Positions 44,582 to 56,984 of a stretch of DNA of 64,000 bases are shown piece by piece. The stretch is from NCBI GenBank assembly GCA_030533445.1, contig CM060072.1:20029767-20093766 (forward strand), read 5' to 3'. The notes beneath the pieces were generated by a model. It made no database searches. It was given only the letters and a program-made list of their open reading frames with translations, and had not been told where the DNA came from. This DNA comes from Cyprinodon diabolis. Taxonomy: Eukaryota > Chordata > Actinopteri > Cyprinodontiformes > Cyprinodontidae. The position numbers were made by a program, and so were the translations under genes. Numbering within the stretch: the first letter of the stretch is position 1; each line of letters starts with the position of its first letter.

Positions 44582-46309
44582 CATGCAGCCTAATGTAGAT
44601 AACAGCTGCCTCAGCTGTAGTTGTGCACTGATACCTGGCTTGCAGAAAACAGTTAACTGAATCAAAATAAAAACAGAAAATATGACTCACTTTGATCTTC
44701 ACCTGCAGACGCAGATGAAGACTGTATGTGAATTATAAACAACACAGTGATCAGAGCACTGCTACTGTAGATCCTGCCATCTCAGGCCAAACACAATGTT
44801 GTTATTGCTCATGATGACAGTGAAATCTTCCTGAGAATGTCTACAACCCCATGGCATTTGCCTTTTGATTACTACAGCTTTTGAATTATTGCTTTAAAAT
44901 CCTCCAGTCTTGCTTTCTCTGACAACACAGTCCTCAGGTTTAAAAAATGTTAAATTTGCTTTTTAGAAGCATGAAGAGTTTGAAGAATTAAGCAGGACGA
45001 CCTCTTGATTTACTTTACATTTACAGCAGAAAAGAAAAGTAAATGTCTAACTAACTTCAACCTTTGGGACAAATGTGTTAATGTAATGTAGATTAATGAG
45101 TCCAAACCCTTATCTAACCCTGCAGGAGGGATTCACTACATTTTCCAACACAATAAATCAAAAGACATGCACAACAACATAATGATGCTTTTGCATCCTT
45201 TCATGGGCATTATACTGCCATGTGTTATGTATAAGTTAAGCTGTTGTTGGACATAGGTTCTGGACTTGTTATGAGTACGCTATGTATATGCCCAAAATTG
45301 AAAAAATACACTGAAAGTTCAGCAAGGTGTAACAGGGCCATAAATTCATAACCCTGTAATACAATTTTTTTCCAAATATGTTAAAACTAAAACAGTGTGT
45401 CTCTTCCAGACTCAGGTAAGCACTAAAGTTTGCATGCTTGATCAAACTCATACATTCTGACTAGAATCTGCACTGGGAGAGCAAACTGTCACAGATTTTT
45501 AGGACTTTTCAGAAAGTTTTATGGCATGGGCTTCTGAGCCATGATGTGTGATGAATTTTATAAATTCATTCCATTATAAAGATATTTACACAATTGGTAA
45601 GTTGTTACTGCAATGACCCAATGGTGTTCCTGATTAATCTTAATCTACATTATTCAATCTTGAATGCCTCAACATAGAGCCGACGAAAAACTGAGTCTGA
45701 GGTTATGAGACTTACATCCTATTGAAAAGGACTGGGGCTGGCTATAACACAAATAATTCTCTATAAATGCGTTTACGTAGCGCTGACAAAGGTACATAGA
45801 ACTCTGGTTTATTTTGGTCATAGCAACACGTTTAAGAAAAGCACCTGTTGAATAAATTTTCTGACTTTTCATCATTTTAACCACTTAAATGCGGCACATT
45901 GTTTTATTTGTGGGACACTGGAACAGAATTTAAAATGTGGCATAGACACCTCAACCAGGTTGACAGAGAAAAAACATAACATTGGAGTTTGCAGAGTCGG
46001 TTTCAAGCGGTGTGACGCGCCCTTTATATTGACTGCATTTTGAGTGCTTTGGCTGGTTCCAACTGATGGCAGCATGACCTAATCTTTGATTAATTCAGAC
46101 AATCAGTTGACTTGAATAAATGAAGCATTAAACCTCATACCCATACATGCAGTTAATCCTTAGTTTTGAAACTATAATCTACACAAAAAAAGAGATATAT
46201 CTTGACACAGTCATGACCCTAAATCCCGCACACCAGTCAAAATCTCCTTAACCTACAGTTTTGCCTTCCTTGCACAAATTTGTTGGACATTTTAAAAACT
46301 TTGGCTGCA
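44582..46309. other. Mostly unassigned
   Basis: No gene. Contains the dispersed block at about 45260-45345. Confidence 0.45.
45260..45345 (+). repeat. Dispersed block shared with 3.05 kb
   Basis: GGACTTGTTATGAGTACGCT, then a variable part, then GCAAGGTGTAACAGGGCC. Same order and strand as 3045-3111, family unknown. Confidence 0.5.
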
Positions 46310-46892
46310 TTAAAGGAATAGTACACCCAAAACATGATTAGCCTTCATTTTCAACTCACCCCCATTCTGAACAACACTCTGGAGTACTTTTTTGATATCT
46401 CAAATGCATCTGGAGATCTGGGAGGCTTCTAGCTGTCTGCTGACATTCAAATAATGGAGGTCTATGGTGCCAGAGGCAGAAAGGTCCATAAAAGTCAACA
46501 AAAAACGTGTCAATATTCCTCCATACTGCTCGTCCAATGTATTCCAAGTGTCCTGAGTGGGTAGCGTCCATAATTTACTCGAAACAAAGTCATTTAGAAT
46601 GTTTTTAGAGCATAAACAGTAGTGTATAGGATTTCCTAAAAGCGCGCACCTGCGAGTTCACGAGCCTACGGAAACTGTGGCAGACCAAACCAGATGAAAG
46701 TGCGCATTCAGCGTCTGCTCTTGATAATGCAAGCGTAGAAGAAGAAATGTGCTGTTTACCTGTGCAAAGAAAGAAACAACGAAAGAAAAATGTCTGAGGA
46801 CTTCAGTGTTGGGGAAGAGCATGAGTTCTTTACCGAGCTGAATGCGCACTTTCATCTGGCAGACCAAACCAGATGGCAGTGTGGAAAATTAA
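46310..46892. mobile_element. Third copy of TTAA fold-back family, shortened
   Basis: Begins TTAA (46310-46313) then AGGAATAGTACACCC, and follows the left arm and centre of the element at 4605-5471. It keeps the 48 bp lost there. The right arm is reduced to about 50 bp (CTTTCATCTGGCAGACCAAA), and a TTAA follows at 46889-46892. It also carries the MSEDFSV frame start (46790). The element seems to have lost most of one arm. Confidence 0.75.
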
Positions 46893-49423
46893 GGTATTTA
46901 TCATTAGAAATGTAGGGATAGGTGCACTCAACAATGAAGGTTGAAATGTGTATACAGACTCTTTGTCAACATACTTAAACACGTCTGGGGGTCTCATACA
47001 GTGTTTTACTTTTATCCCTATTTGTGGTTAGGTAATCCTTAGAGAAAATAATTATAAGTAAAGTAACATGTTCTAATGCAAGAAAACAGTCAAATCTACA
47101 TCCTTACCTCTTACAGACATACACAGAATAAAATGAGGTACAATTGAATATGACCAAACAACTAAATGCACTTAATCACTCCTTGTTTTGACCAAGGAAA
47201 GAAATACTTGTTTTAAATGTGCTAAAACAAAGCAATTAAGGTATAATATGACTCAAGTTCTAGAAACTAAACATTTCGTTACATCCTCATGTTACCTCAG
47301 TAGACCTTCATGCCCTTTCAGAAGTGCCATGAGAATGAAAGTGTTAGCTTTTTTAAGCCCTCAAAGCACTGATTGTAATTTACAAAGTCTGGGTTTGCGT
47401 TTTATGCCTGGACCTGATTCAAAGCATGTGGTGGTTGACCGTTTGGCACCAACTTTTCTTTTTTTACTCTCCCAAGCTGCGTATAGTGTAGAAGAAGACT
47501 TCAACAAAACATCTTCACTATTCAAAAACTGTTAAATGTCTGTCCTCACATATTTTAATTGTTAGTTGTTTACCTGAAACAGCTTTAAGAGCACACGTGT
47601 TTTATAGCCTCATCAGTTTTGCACAGTGGCACAGTATAAAGAATAATGACAATCAAGTGTTGGATAAAAATAACTCATGGGGATGTTTTACCTTACCATC
47701 TATATTTATTGCCATAGGATAAAATCTTGTCCTTTCACAGCGGAGTTAGGGGATTGGTTGAAGCTTGTTGACACATCTAGTTGTAGTTAAGACACATATT
47801 TCTGTTACCCTGTTCTACACATGTTCCAAATTGGTTTAGAAGTTTGCTGACCACACTGGGAGGGGTCACTTAAGCTCTAAGTGGAAGGAAATATTTCAAC
47901 TAGACTGTTCAGATTTCGGTCATAAATCACACAGAACAATTGCGTGCAGGACCCTCTAAATCTGGCTCAGAGAAAAGGAGGTACTCAAAGTGGAAGTTGT
48001 TTTTTTATTTGGCCAGGATGGTGAAGGGTGTATTTTAAGTACATTATTGTGTGGACTCTAAGGAAAAAGAAGATAATTACGAAACATCATCAGGTTCTGA
48101 TTTTAGTGAATTTGGCATGATAAAGAGATCTAATTAGTTTAGCTTTTCCCTGTTTCTATGTGATTTAATCCACCTGATCCTACATTTTCAATGTAACCTT
48201 AACCCCAATTTTATGCTCTTCCAATTGTAGAGGCATTTGTGATATAATGAAAGTTAAGGTTAACCTCCACAACTCTTATCCATACTTCACAAGATATATC
48301 ATAGAAATCAAATCTGATAGTAAGACAATAAAGTTTAGATCCTCTGGGTCACGTAGGTTCAGTTTGTGAAATGGTAACAGATGTCACATTCTGAAAAGTA
48401 AGCTTAGAAAGCTGCTTTTAATTTACCTGATGAAGTTTAGATAAATGGGGGAAACAACATATTTTGACAAAAGATCTTTATTTGGAAAATGTTTGATCTG
48501 TTGTATTTATTATGATTTTTAGTGTCTCTTTAGATTATTCAGTTATCTTATTACCATTTGATTGGATGGCGTAATGAAATGTGCAGTTTAAAGCATCTGG
48601 TTTGAGGTTTGCTGCCTCTTGCTGTTACTTTAAATCTGGTCTTGTTGGCAGAGTTTTGACAATTGAAGGGAGATGTGGTTGATTTTTCTTTTATTATATA
48701 AGTGTACAAACATGAACTCCAACTCTTTGCATTCAGGCTTTACAAGGTTGTTTGTGATCAAGACTGGCATGAATTTGGATTTGACCAATGGATGTCCTCC
48801 TGATGAAATACAGACTGTAATGAGTTAAGCTTGGCAAAATCAACACAAAGTCAAGGCTAAATATATAGTGACAGTGTGGGCATCAAACAGGAACAGAAAT
48901 GTACCTAATTATGGTAAATTGATTTTCTTAAATACAAATGACTAACTGAGTTTTCACCAGATATTTTTAGCTTGAAGTGAAAAGCTAAACATATTTTGAT
49001 TGGTCATAGTTGATAGTCATTTCATTGCTGTTGTTGTTTATGTTTTGTTTTTATTAATAGCCATACAAACCTGCTTGTTACAAACAAGTAACAAGACTTT
49101 TACGAGACTTATTCAGAGGCCAGTGGAATACTCAAGTAACAGTAGCACAAGTTCTCAAGCAAAAGAAGCAGCTATCCAAAGAAAAGAAAAATAATATTAG
49201 TATAAAGGTAACTCAAAAACTGAGTAGTGTAACTGATGGTAAAATCTGATTTATTATTCAAAAAAGTATTTAATCTGGCAAACAAAACATGTAACTTTAT
49301 TTAAATTCTGTTATTTGAAACTGATATCACAAAAAAAATACTGTAGACAAGAAAATTACAAAAAGGAATTTCTGTTATGAGAAATATTTTTCCCAACATG
49401 AACTGTACAAAACCATTACTTAC
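46893..49423. other. Unassigned
   Basis: No recognised gene or repeat. The 115-codon frame at 47188-47535 has no recognisable domain. Confidence 0.45.
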
Positions 49424-50203
49424 TGTCGAGTCTCAGAACATTGGACCCAGAGTTCAATCAGATTTGATTGAAAGGATTTATTGAAAGCATTTATTAACTG
49501 CATGGAGATCTAGCAGCTAGGACTAGATGGCTGGAATCTCTGTAGAGGGAGAAACACAGGATAGTGACCACGTAAGTCTAACGGAGGACGATAACGAGCA
49601 TGTGAGTCACTAACCTGGTTATTAAGTTCAGTCCAAGCCCAGAGGAAGGATTGGAATCAAGCCTGATGATTTTCCACACCATGCGGTGGATGCCGCCCAG
49701 AGAGTTCCAGGACTCAAAGCCGAAAGTGCTGCAGAGAAGACCGATGAAAAAGAAGCCAGCAGACGAGGAAGGGAAGAAGTATATGCAAGAAGCCAAAGCC
49801 GGTTTCGATGAGGAAGCAGAAGTCCAAGCGAAAGATAAGAGATCAGAAGATGTACCGTAGGGAAATCCAAGCCTCGGTCAGCAGACAGATCTAAAGTCGT
49901 GAGATGGCACAATCCAATTGAAGTCCAAAGACAGGTCAGGCAGACAGATCAGAACAGGGCCAGGCAGGCTCAGCTGTCCGGGAACAGAAACTAGTCAGGA
50001 TCAGGCAATCTGAATAAACACAATGGGTACACTAGAGAACTCTCACCTATGGCTTGAAAAATCTGGCCCCGATGACTGGGACTGAACAGTTTAAATGGGA
50101 ACTGAAACAGTGGATCTGATGAGTGATAATGAAAACTGGGTGGAGCTAGGCAGGTGGATGTAATAAACCAATAATTCCAGTCATCAGTGCCAAGATCATG
50201 ACA
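49424..50203 (-). mobile_element. Solo gypsy-type LTR, 780 bp
   Basis: Reads TGTCGAGTCTCAG...GATCATGACA on the plus strand. It aligns with 22937-23701 along its length. No clean 5-bp duplication (CTTAC against CGTAT). Opposed open frames at 49578-49912 are incidental. Confidence 0.72.
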
Positions 50204-50220
50204 CGTATAGTCACTAATGT

Positions 50221-50460
50221 CAGGGCTCGATGTTAACTATCGCCCGATTTCCCGGGGCAAGTAGTTTTTATTGTTGGGAGAGTACAAATTCCATTGCATT
50301 TGCTCGCCGGGGAAGTGCAGTGATCGGAAAAAAAAATATATTTATCACTCAAAATTACCGACATTCGATGAAAACAACCCAGAAGCATTACCGGAGCCAT
50401 TTTTGTTGTTTTGTACACATTCTCGCATGATTTGAAAAAGGCACGTGATTTGAAAAAGCC
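50221..50460. mobile_element. hAT-like left end, right end not found
   Basis: CAGGGCTCGATGTTAACTAT, with GGGGCAAGTAG a little further in, resembles the CAGGGCTCGA-type terminal repeats of fish hAT elements. It starts 17 bp after the solo LTR ends. I found no GAGCCCTG partner downstream, so the element is truncated or the right end has decayed. Confidence 0.45.
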
Positions 50461-50902
50461 GGGTGATTTTCCACCAGATGTGGTTCATTTAAATGTTATA
50501 GAGCTAAACATGTTAAATTGAATATCTGTTATGTTATTATTATTGTCTTGTTGCTGCATTTATTTTGTAAGGGAAAACTAATCCTGAGTCAGTTAAAAGT
50601 CAGGGAATTCTGAAATTATGTAAGACAGTGGAAACCCGTTATAAAATAACTATGAATAATGATTCTCTAGAAAAGGCACCTTATATTAAAAGTATTATCT
50701 TGTATAAACATACCGTGACTCTAAATTAAAAGTTATTCATTTGTGACATTGACTTCTGTCTTGTGATTTATCTTAAGTTTTTAAAATGTCAAGTTTTTTT
50801 GTAGATTTTTAACATTACAATTTATATTTTTCCAAGCACACAACGGTTTAAAGCAAATTTTAGTTTGAAAAGAATGCGCAGGAAGGATTAAAAAGCAATT
50901 TT
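50461..50902. other. Unassigned
   Basis: Nothing recognisable; possibly interior of the element starting at 50221. Confidence 0.4.
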
Positions 50903-50944
50903 CGGGCCGCGTTTCCGCATCATCGGGCCGCGTTTCCGCATCAT
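50903..50944. repeat. Two-copy 21-bp CpG-rich tandem repeat
   Basis: CGGGCCGCGTTTCCGCATCA plus T, perfectly repeated twice (50903-50923 and 50924-50944). Confidence 0.95.
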
Positions 50945-51766
50945 CGTGGGTCCTGCGTAGTGCAGTATACAAAGGGGAACGAGGTGCGATCAGCCTCTCA
51001 CGACCATGTCCCGATCAGGAATCGTAAGGTTGGGCGAAGATCAAACCAGTCGGCCGTCGTAAGGTGTCTGTCAACAAATCCTGCTGTTGAAGCAGAGCTA
51101 CAAGCGTTTACGATTCGATTCACCAGAACCTAGAGCACTGTGCATGTGCAAACAAGGGAGTTCTTCTTCTTTCAGATTGACAAGTCCGACCCGGGCATTT
51201 CTCATCACTCAGTCTGACGTGTGGTTGTTGGACGTGCAGTGTGAGCAGGTAGACCGCATCAGAGCGTCTTGCCGCACAGTGTGAGAACATACACCGTTAG
51301 CTGTGAACATTTAAACCCTGCGGTTTTGTTGTTCAGTTTGAGCTGTGGCTAGGTGCAACCATTGAAATATTTTGGAATAGATATCTTACTTATATAACTC
51401 ACAGTAAATATGACTACAAGCCATTTCTCAAAAAACTAATAAAGAATCAAATCTAAATCTAATGATCTTATGATCTGCTTATGATATTTTGATTTTCAAA
51501 CAGGGCTGGCATTAATCAGCAGCGGATATGATAAAGATGTTCCTGCAGTAGACACAATTAAATTGGAATAAACAAATGACTTGAGATGAGACTAAAACAA
51601 CCCAGATAACTCTGTGTCCAGTCTATCCTTAAGAAAGCCCCAGCTACGAGGTCTGAAGCACATGTAGAAAAAGATTTTTAATAGAAATTTTTTCCCTCCC
51701 TTTTCTTTTGTCAAGGCATCAGAATAAAAATTAATTAACACCAAAATTTGGATGAGCACTATAATC
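50945..51766. other. Unassigned; CpG-containing first part
   Basis: 50945-51300 is richer in CpG than its surroundings (for example GTCGGCCGTCGTAAGG) and may be part of an unrecognised element together with the tandem repeat. The rest is AT-rich. Confidence 0.4.
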
Positions 51767-52127
51767 TAAGGATGTCCCAATCCAATATTGATATCAGAAA
51801 TTGGTCCAATCTCAGCCAAAAAATGAACATCAGAACATAGGGGACTGCCAATTAAATCTCTGATATTAGAAAATTAATAGAAATGCTTCCATCCACTTTT
51901 GTTTGAAGTTCATTGAACTCTTTGGGAAACACAAAATAGGTCAGTTGTTCTCATACCTGAAGTTGTTAAGTATTGTTTTCTGTTTGATAAATATCCTTCA
52001 TCCCACACTATGAAATAAGTAATAAAAGCGTTAATGATTAATGGCGATACCACATCAACTCAATATCGGTATCAGTCAAAAAGCAATATAGATATCATAT
52101 TTTAAAATGGGTTCTGGGACACCCCTA
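51767..52127. mobile_element. MITE with TAGGGGTGTCCC-type ends, 361 bp
   Basis: Left end TAAGGATGTCCCAATCCAAT, right end reverse complemented TAGGGGTGTCCCAGAACCCA. Inner GATATTGATATC/GATACCGATATTG words are also inverted. Flanks CTATAATC and CTATGAGT agree at five of eight bases. The type matches abundant teleost hAT-like MITEs with GGGTGTCCCGATCC ends. No coding capacity. Confidence 0.65.
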
Positions 52128-52782
52128 CTATGAGTTCATAGTTAATCAACTGTAAACTTTAGAATTGTTTGGTTATTTCTAATTGGCTATTCCTAATTCA
52201 GATTGAATAGCAAGCTCTGATTACCTGTTTTGTTTTCATAAATGTATATGTATTACTATTATTTTATTTTATTATTATTTTATTATTATTATTATTTTAT
52301 TTTTTAGACCACATATGATCTTAGGTGTTGCTCAACTATTTTAAGAAGCAGATTTTATTGTCTTTAGCTGTAAGGATTGTTTTCTGATGAAACAATCGGC
52401 AAATTTCTATCACCGAATTTTGAGGCGAGAACACAGGAAATGTTTTCTTCTCACAATTCTCTGAAGATTGAGCTCTTAAACCTGAGGTTATGGTTTTGCC
52501 TTTCTTTCGATTTTATGAGTGGTTTTCCCTAAAAATTTTGGTTTTCCAGAGGATAATTTGACCTCCTCTGCTGTTTCCTGTCATATTCAGTGTTTAATGG
52601 TGGATTGAGGAAAGCTACTTTAAGGCCACAAAGTCCAATCCAGATGCTAGTAAAAGGAAGTTGAACTAACAGAAGTATATGTAAAGAAAAAAAAAAAAAT
52701 ATATATATATACACATATATATATATAGTATATAATCTGCACGAACATAGCATATGCTATGTACTATATATTGTATAGAGTG
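52128..52782. other. Unassigned; simple repeats
   Basis: An (ATT)/(ATTTT) tract at about 52253-52305 and an A run with a TA/CA tract at about 52687-52730; otherwise nothing recognised. Confidence 0.6.
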
Positions 52783-54391
52783 TACAGTGGGGAAAAAAAG
52801 TATTTAGTCAGCCACCAATAGTGCAAGTTCTCCCACTCAAAAAGATGAGAGAGGCCGGTAATATTCATCATAGATATACCTCAACTATGAGAGACAAAAT
52901 GAGAAAAAAAAAATCCAGAAAATCACATTGTCTGATTTTTAAAGAATTTATTTGCAAAATATGGTGGAAAATAAGTATTTGGTCAATAACAAACAAGCAA
53001 GATTTCTGGCTCTCACAGACCTGTAACTTCTTCTGTAAGAGGCTCCTCTGTCCTCCACTCGTTACCTTCATTAATGGCACCTGTTTGAACCCGTTATCAG
53101 TATAAAAGACACCTGTCCACAACCTCAAACAGTCACACTCTAAACTCCACCATGGCCAAAACTAGAGAGCTGTCAAAGGACACCCGAAACAAAATTATAG
53201 ACCTGCACCAGGCTGGGAAGTCTGAATCTGCAATAGGTAAACAGCTTGGTGTGAAGAAATCAACTGTGGGATCAATTATTAGAAAATGGAAAACATACAA
53301 GACCACTGATAATCTTCCTCGATCTGGGGCTCCACGCAAGATCTCACTTCGTGGGGTCAAAATGATCACAAGAACGGTGAGTAAAAATCCCAGAACCACA
53401 CGGGGGGACCTAGTGAATGACCTGCAGAGAGCTGGGACCAAAGTAACCAAGGCTACCATCAGTAACACACTACGCCGCCAGGGACTCAAATCCTGCAGTG
53501 CCAGACGTGTCCCCCTGCTTAAGCCAGTACATGTCAAGGCCCGTCTCAAGTTTGCTAGAGAGCATTTGGATGATCCAGACGATGACTGGGAGAATATCAT
53601 ATGGTCAGATGAAACCAAAATAGAACTTTTTGGTAAAAACTCTACTCGTCGTGTTTGGAGGAGAGAGAATGCTGAGTTGCATCCAAAGAACACCATACCT
53701 ACAGTGAAGCATGGGGGTGGAAACATCTTGCTTTGGGGCTGTTTTTCTGCTAAGGGACCAGGACGACTGATCCGTGTGAAGGAAAGAATGAATGGGGCCA
53801 TGTATCGTCAAATTTTGAGTGAAAACCTCCTTCCATCAGCAAGGGCATTGAAGATGAAACGTGGCTGGGTCTTTCAGCGTGACAATGATCCCAAACACAC
53901 CGCCCGGGTAACGAAGGAGTGGCTTCGTAAGAAGCAGTTCAAGGTCCTGGAGTGGCCTAGCCAGTCTCCAGATCTCAACCCCATAAAAAATCTTTGGAGG
54001 GAGTTGAAAGTCTGTGTTGCCCAGCGACAGCCCCAGAACATCACTGCTCTAGAGGAGATCTGCATGGAGGAATGGGCCAAAATACCAGCAACAGTGTGTG
54101 AAAACCTTGTGAAGACTTACAGAAAACGTTTGATCTCTGTCATTGCCAACAAAGGGTATATAACAAAGTATTGAGATGAACTTTTGTTATTGACCAAATA
54201 CTTATTTTCCACCATATTTTGCAAATAAATTCTTTAAAAATCAGACAATGTGATTTTCTGGATTTTTTTTCTAATTTTGTCTCTCATAGTTGAGGTATAT
54301 CTATGATGAAAATTACCGGCCTCTCTCATCTTTTTAAGTGGGAGAACTTGCACTATTGGTGGCTGACTAAATACTTTTTTGCCCCACTGTA
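52783..54391 (+). mobile_element. Complete Tc1-like element with long IR/DR ends
   Basis: The element spans 52785-54389 (1605 bp) with TA on both sides (52783-52784, 54390-54391). The terminal inverted repeats are about 208 bp each (52785-52993 and 54182-54389) and nearly identical. Each holds two direct repeats: outer AAGTATTTAGTCAGCCACCA and inner AAGTATTTGGTCAATAACAA, the transposase binding sites of IR/DR-type Tc1 elements such as Sleeping Beauty. The near-identity of the arms argues for a young insertion. The transposase has a catalytic substitution. Confidence 0.92.
53152..54174 (+). CDS. Tc1-like transposase, 340 aa, third catalytic acid replaced by Lys
   Basis: Open from ATG 53152 to TGA 54172-54174 with no frameshift or stop. 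Residues 1-115 form the two helix-turn-helix units that bind the direct repeats in the element's ends. A catalytic core follows, with D153 in WSDETK, a glycine-rich box GGGNILLWG (188-196) and D244 in [10 protein letters not shown]. In the family the third acid is Glu in the NPIENLW box, 34 residues after D244. Here the codon at 53986-53988 is AAA, giving K279 in NPIKNLW. A single G-to-A change would explain it. Loss of this metal-binding acid abolishes cleavage in related DDE enzymes, so the protein is expected to bind DNA but not cut it. Length is normal for the family (about 340 aa). The numbering coincides with Sleeping Beauty. Confidence 0.93.
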   Translation: MAKTRELSKDTRNKIIDLHQAGKSESAIGKQLGVKKSTVGSIIRKWKTYKTTDNLPRSGAPRKISLRGVKMITRTVSKNPRTTRGDLVNDLQRAGTKVTKATISNTLRRQGLKSCSARRVPLLKPVHVKARLKFAREHLDDPDDDWENIIWSDETKIELFGKNSTRRVWRRENAELHPKNTIPTVKHGGGNILLWGCFSAKGPGRLIRVKERMNGAMYRQILSENLLPSARALKMKRGWVFQRDNDPKHTARVTKEWLRKKQFKVLEWPSQSPDLNPIKNLWRELKVCVAQRQPQNITALEEICMEEWAKIPATVCENLVKTYRKRLISVIANKGYITKY

Positions 54392-54518
54392 TATATACAT
54401 ATATGCATAGCTATAGATTCTGTATTTTGTATATGTATCTAATTTGTCTACACCATCAACACCAAGTCAAATTGCTTGTAAGTGCAAACCTACTTGGCAA
54501 TAAGCTTGATTCTGAGCT

Positions 54519-54557
<39 letters not shown>

Positions 54558-56479
54558 GAAAGTGTTGTTGAAAACATTAAGTTTAAACATTATTGCTTAT
54601 ACTTGTATTTTAATGGGTATAATTGTTTTTACTATTTGTATTATTTTATTTCTTTTTGATGTTTAATTGTGTATATAGCATGTATTTTGAGGGATGTACT
54701 GCTTTAAAAGTGCTCTATGTCCTTTTTGCTTGTATTCCTGTAAAGCAACTTGAATTATATTGTGCAATAATAGTGATTTACAGCTACGCTTGGCTTTCTT
54801 TACAGTTAACTCCGGATGAAGCCGAGACACTGTCCCCCATGTTTGGCTCATGGCAGAATTCAGAGACTTAAAAACAAAGCCATCTCAAATAACTGCTTTC
54901 ATTAAATCTTGGTTTACATGGATCATTTGACTCTTTGTTTATTCAGAAAGACTATAACACAACACTTATATTTCAAGGTCACTGAAAAAGTGGGTTTTCG
55001 AGCTGAACATTTTTGGTTTGTGGCCTTTTAAGTTGATTCATTACTGAAAAAAATTTTCTTGACGTGTTTTTTTAAGCTGCAGGGGTGTCTTCTGTTACAA
55101 GTAAAACAAATTAATATTTTATTGTTGTCTGTGTAACACTAGCTAAAAACAACAATGTCTTACTGTATTAGGAAATTACTGTGCCTCCCACTATCACCGG
55201 TGGTGCGTTATGACTGGGCTGAGAGTGCTGTGGTCCAGCTTAAGCACAAAAGTCACAGATAATAAAAAAGCATTTAACGCCAAAAAGATGTCTTCTCAAT
55301 GCTACAAAGAGCTGTTAAAAGCAATAGTTTTGAATACTAAATTTAGATCTCATTTCATTAGGAATGGACACACTTTTATATTTTCTAAAGGCTTATCAAG
55401 GACATCCTTGAAATAATTAGATGTCTTTGGAATAATAGTTTTTAAGGTTCTTTTTAGGATTTACAAGATCCAGAAATAGTTTTGAAAATTTAAGAAATAG
55501 ATCATTTCTGTCTTTTGGTGGCTGGTGAATGAACAGCTTAAATTAAAATGTGGTAACAATTCTGCTTATTGTCCAAGATAATTTTGGATAAATTTATTTA
55601 TTCAGGTATTATTTAAATGTGCACCACAAAAACTTTAACATTTCTTTGAGAATCAAGTCAGTTTAGGGATTATTTCCAAAGGGTAAATCTCAAAATAAAA
55701 TAAACACAACATCTGAATGTATATAATTTGTAGCTTACATTCATAAAAACCACAAATAAAAAGAAAAGTTGCATTAAACAACAAACAGTTATGCCAAATT
55801 ATTTTTTAAAAAATGTAATTTTATGTCATGTTACATTCTAATAAATCATAAAGAAAACTTTTAACTTGACTTTTTTTGGATACAGAAAGTCTGTTACTTA
55901 ATCCACAAGGAGGAGAAGCAACAAAGGTCAATTGTGAAGAAGTTGGCTGTTCACCAATTAAAGTTTAAGAAAAAGAGAGGAGGGAAAAAAGTGGGGTAAA
56001 AGAACATTAACTTTTTTTTTTGCAGCTTTAGTTTTATGATCTGCTGTTCTAGGATTTTTGGTCAGGTTCTAGTTTTCTCTTTGGGCTTTCAGTTCCGCTT
56101 TGATTTATGTTATTCTCTGTTCGCTGTTAAGAATTATATCATGTTTGAATTACTTCTTAGTATAACTCTTCCTCTGGGTTTCTTTAAGTTATATTTTTCA
56201 GCATTCTTTGTAATTATTTAATGCTCTAGTTTTTCATATTTATCGTTTTCTGATAGCTTTCTCATTTTTTCATTTTCTGTTAGTTATCTAAGTTTTCTAT
56301 TTTTTTTCCCATGGTTTAGTTGTCACTTGGTCATTACATTTTCCTTCAAGATATTATGGAGAATTTTCGCAAATTTTTCAAAAAGACCCGCCCTCTCCAC
56401 TTTAGAGCATGCAGGAGCCCATTTTTCCTCATACATGCTCCGTTTAAAAGTTGCTGTTCTCAGAGCTCATACAAGCTTA
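54392..56479. other. Unassigned; (TA)n at 54520-54555
   Basis: A TA tract of about 18 units at 54520-54555. No gene or element recognised in the remainder. Confidence 0.5.
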
Positions 56480-56815
56480 CTTACTTACAGTACTCCCTAA
56501 CCCCTAAATCCCTAAATTACTATATAGAGCGGGGACTATATAGTGGACTTCATAGTGAACTCGGTTAACTTACCATTCGGACAGATGATCTCTGCTTTGA
56601 TGCTCCCCGTTGGTCTTGTAATTCCTTCGCAGACCCTGTGCCATCTTTGGTATTAGTCACTGCTGTCAGGTAGCGACAGGGTATGGCCGCTATGACAACA
56701 AATCTCATATTGCTTTTCGAGGAGAGCTCTTCTCGCACAGCATTCTGGGATATATCTGCCTCTTCTGAGCCCTTTCTTTTTTTCTTATACACTTAGTAGA
56801 CACTTTGTCTCTTGC
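56480..56815. repeat. Probable dispersed DNA element
   Basis: AGTACTCCCTAACCCCTAAA, CTATATAGTGGACTTCATAG and TGAACTCGG on the left, and CAGCATTCTGGGATATATCT followed by CTTATACACTTAGTAGACAC on the right, resemble a common teleost repeat with CTATATAGTGCACT-like ends. The exact boundaries are not established. Confidence 0.45.
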
Positions 56816-56953
56816 AACCCTCACACCATTTTCAAAGAACCACGGAGAGAAATTTGAGCTTCAATAAATGTCTGAAACCGTAGCTCACCAAAGATATATG
56901 CCTGAAAGTTTGCATGCACAGAAAAGGGTAGCTAACAGAATGAGGAGATAGGG

Positions 56954-56980
56954 AGGACCACTTTATTAGGTGATCCACCT
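56954..56980. repeat. Lone terminal-repeat fragment of the DD36E Tc1 family
   Basis: GACCACTTTATTAGGTGATC, then CACCTG, resembles GGCCACTTTATTAGGTACACCTG, the right end of the complete element at 20486-21706. No transposase or partner end lies nearby. Confidence 0.45.
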
Positions 56981-56984
56981 GAAA

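Noticed and set aside
49578..49912. Overlapping frames of 69-94 codons on both strands
   Set aside because: Within a solo LTR shared with 22937-23701; not conserved as protein.
53133..53801. 222-codon minus-strand frame opposite the Tc1 transposase
   Set aside because: It is the antisense shadow of a real transposase gene.
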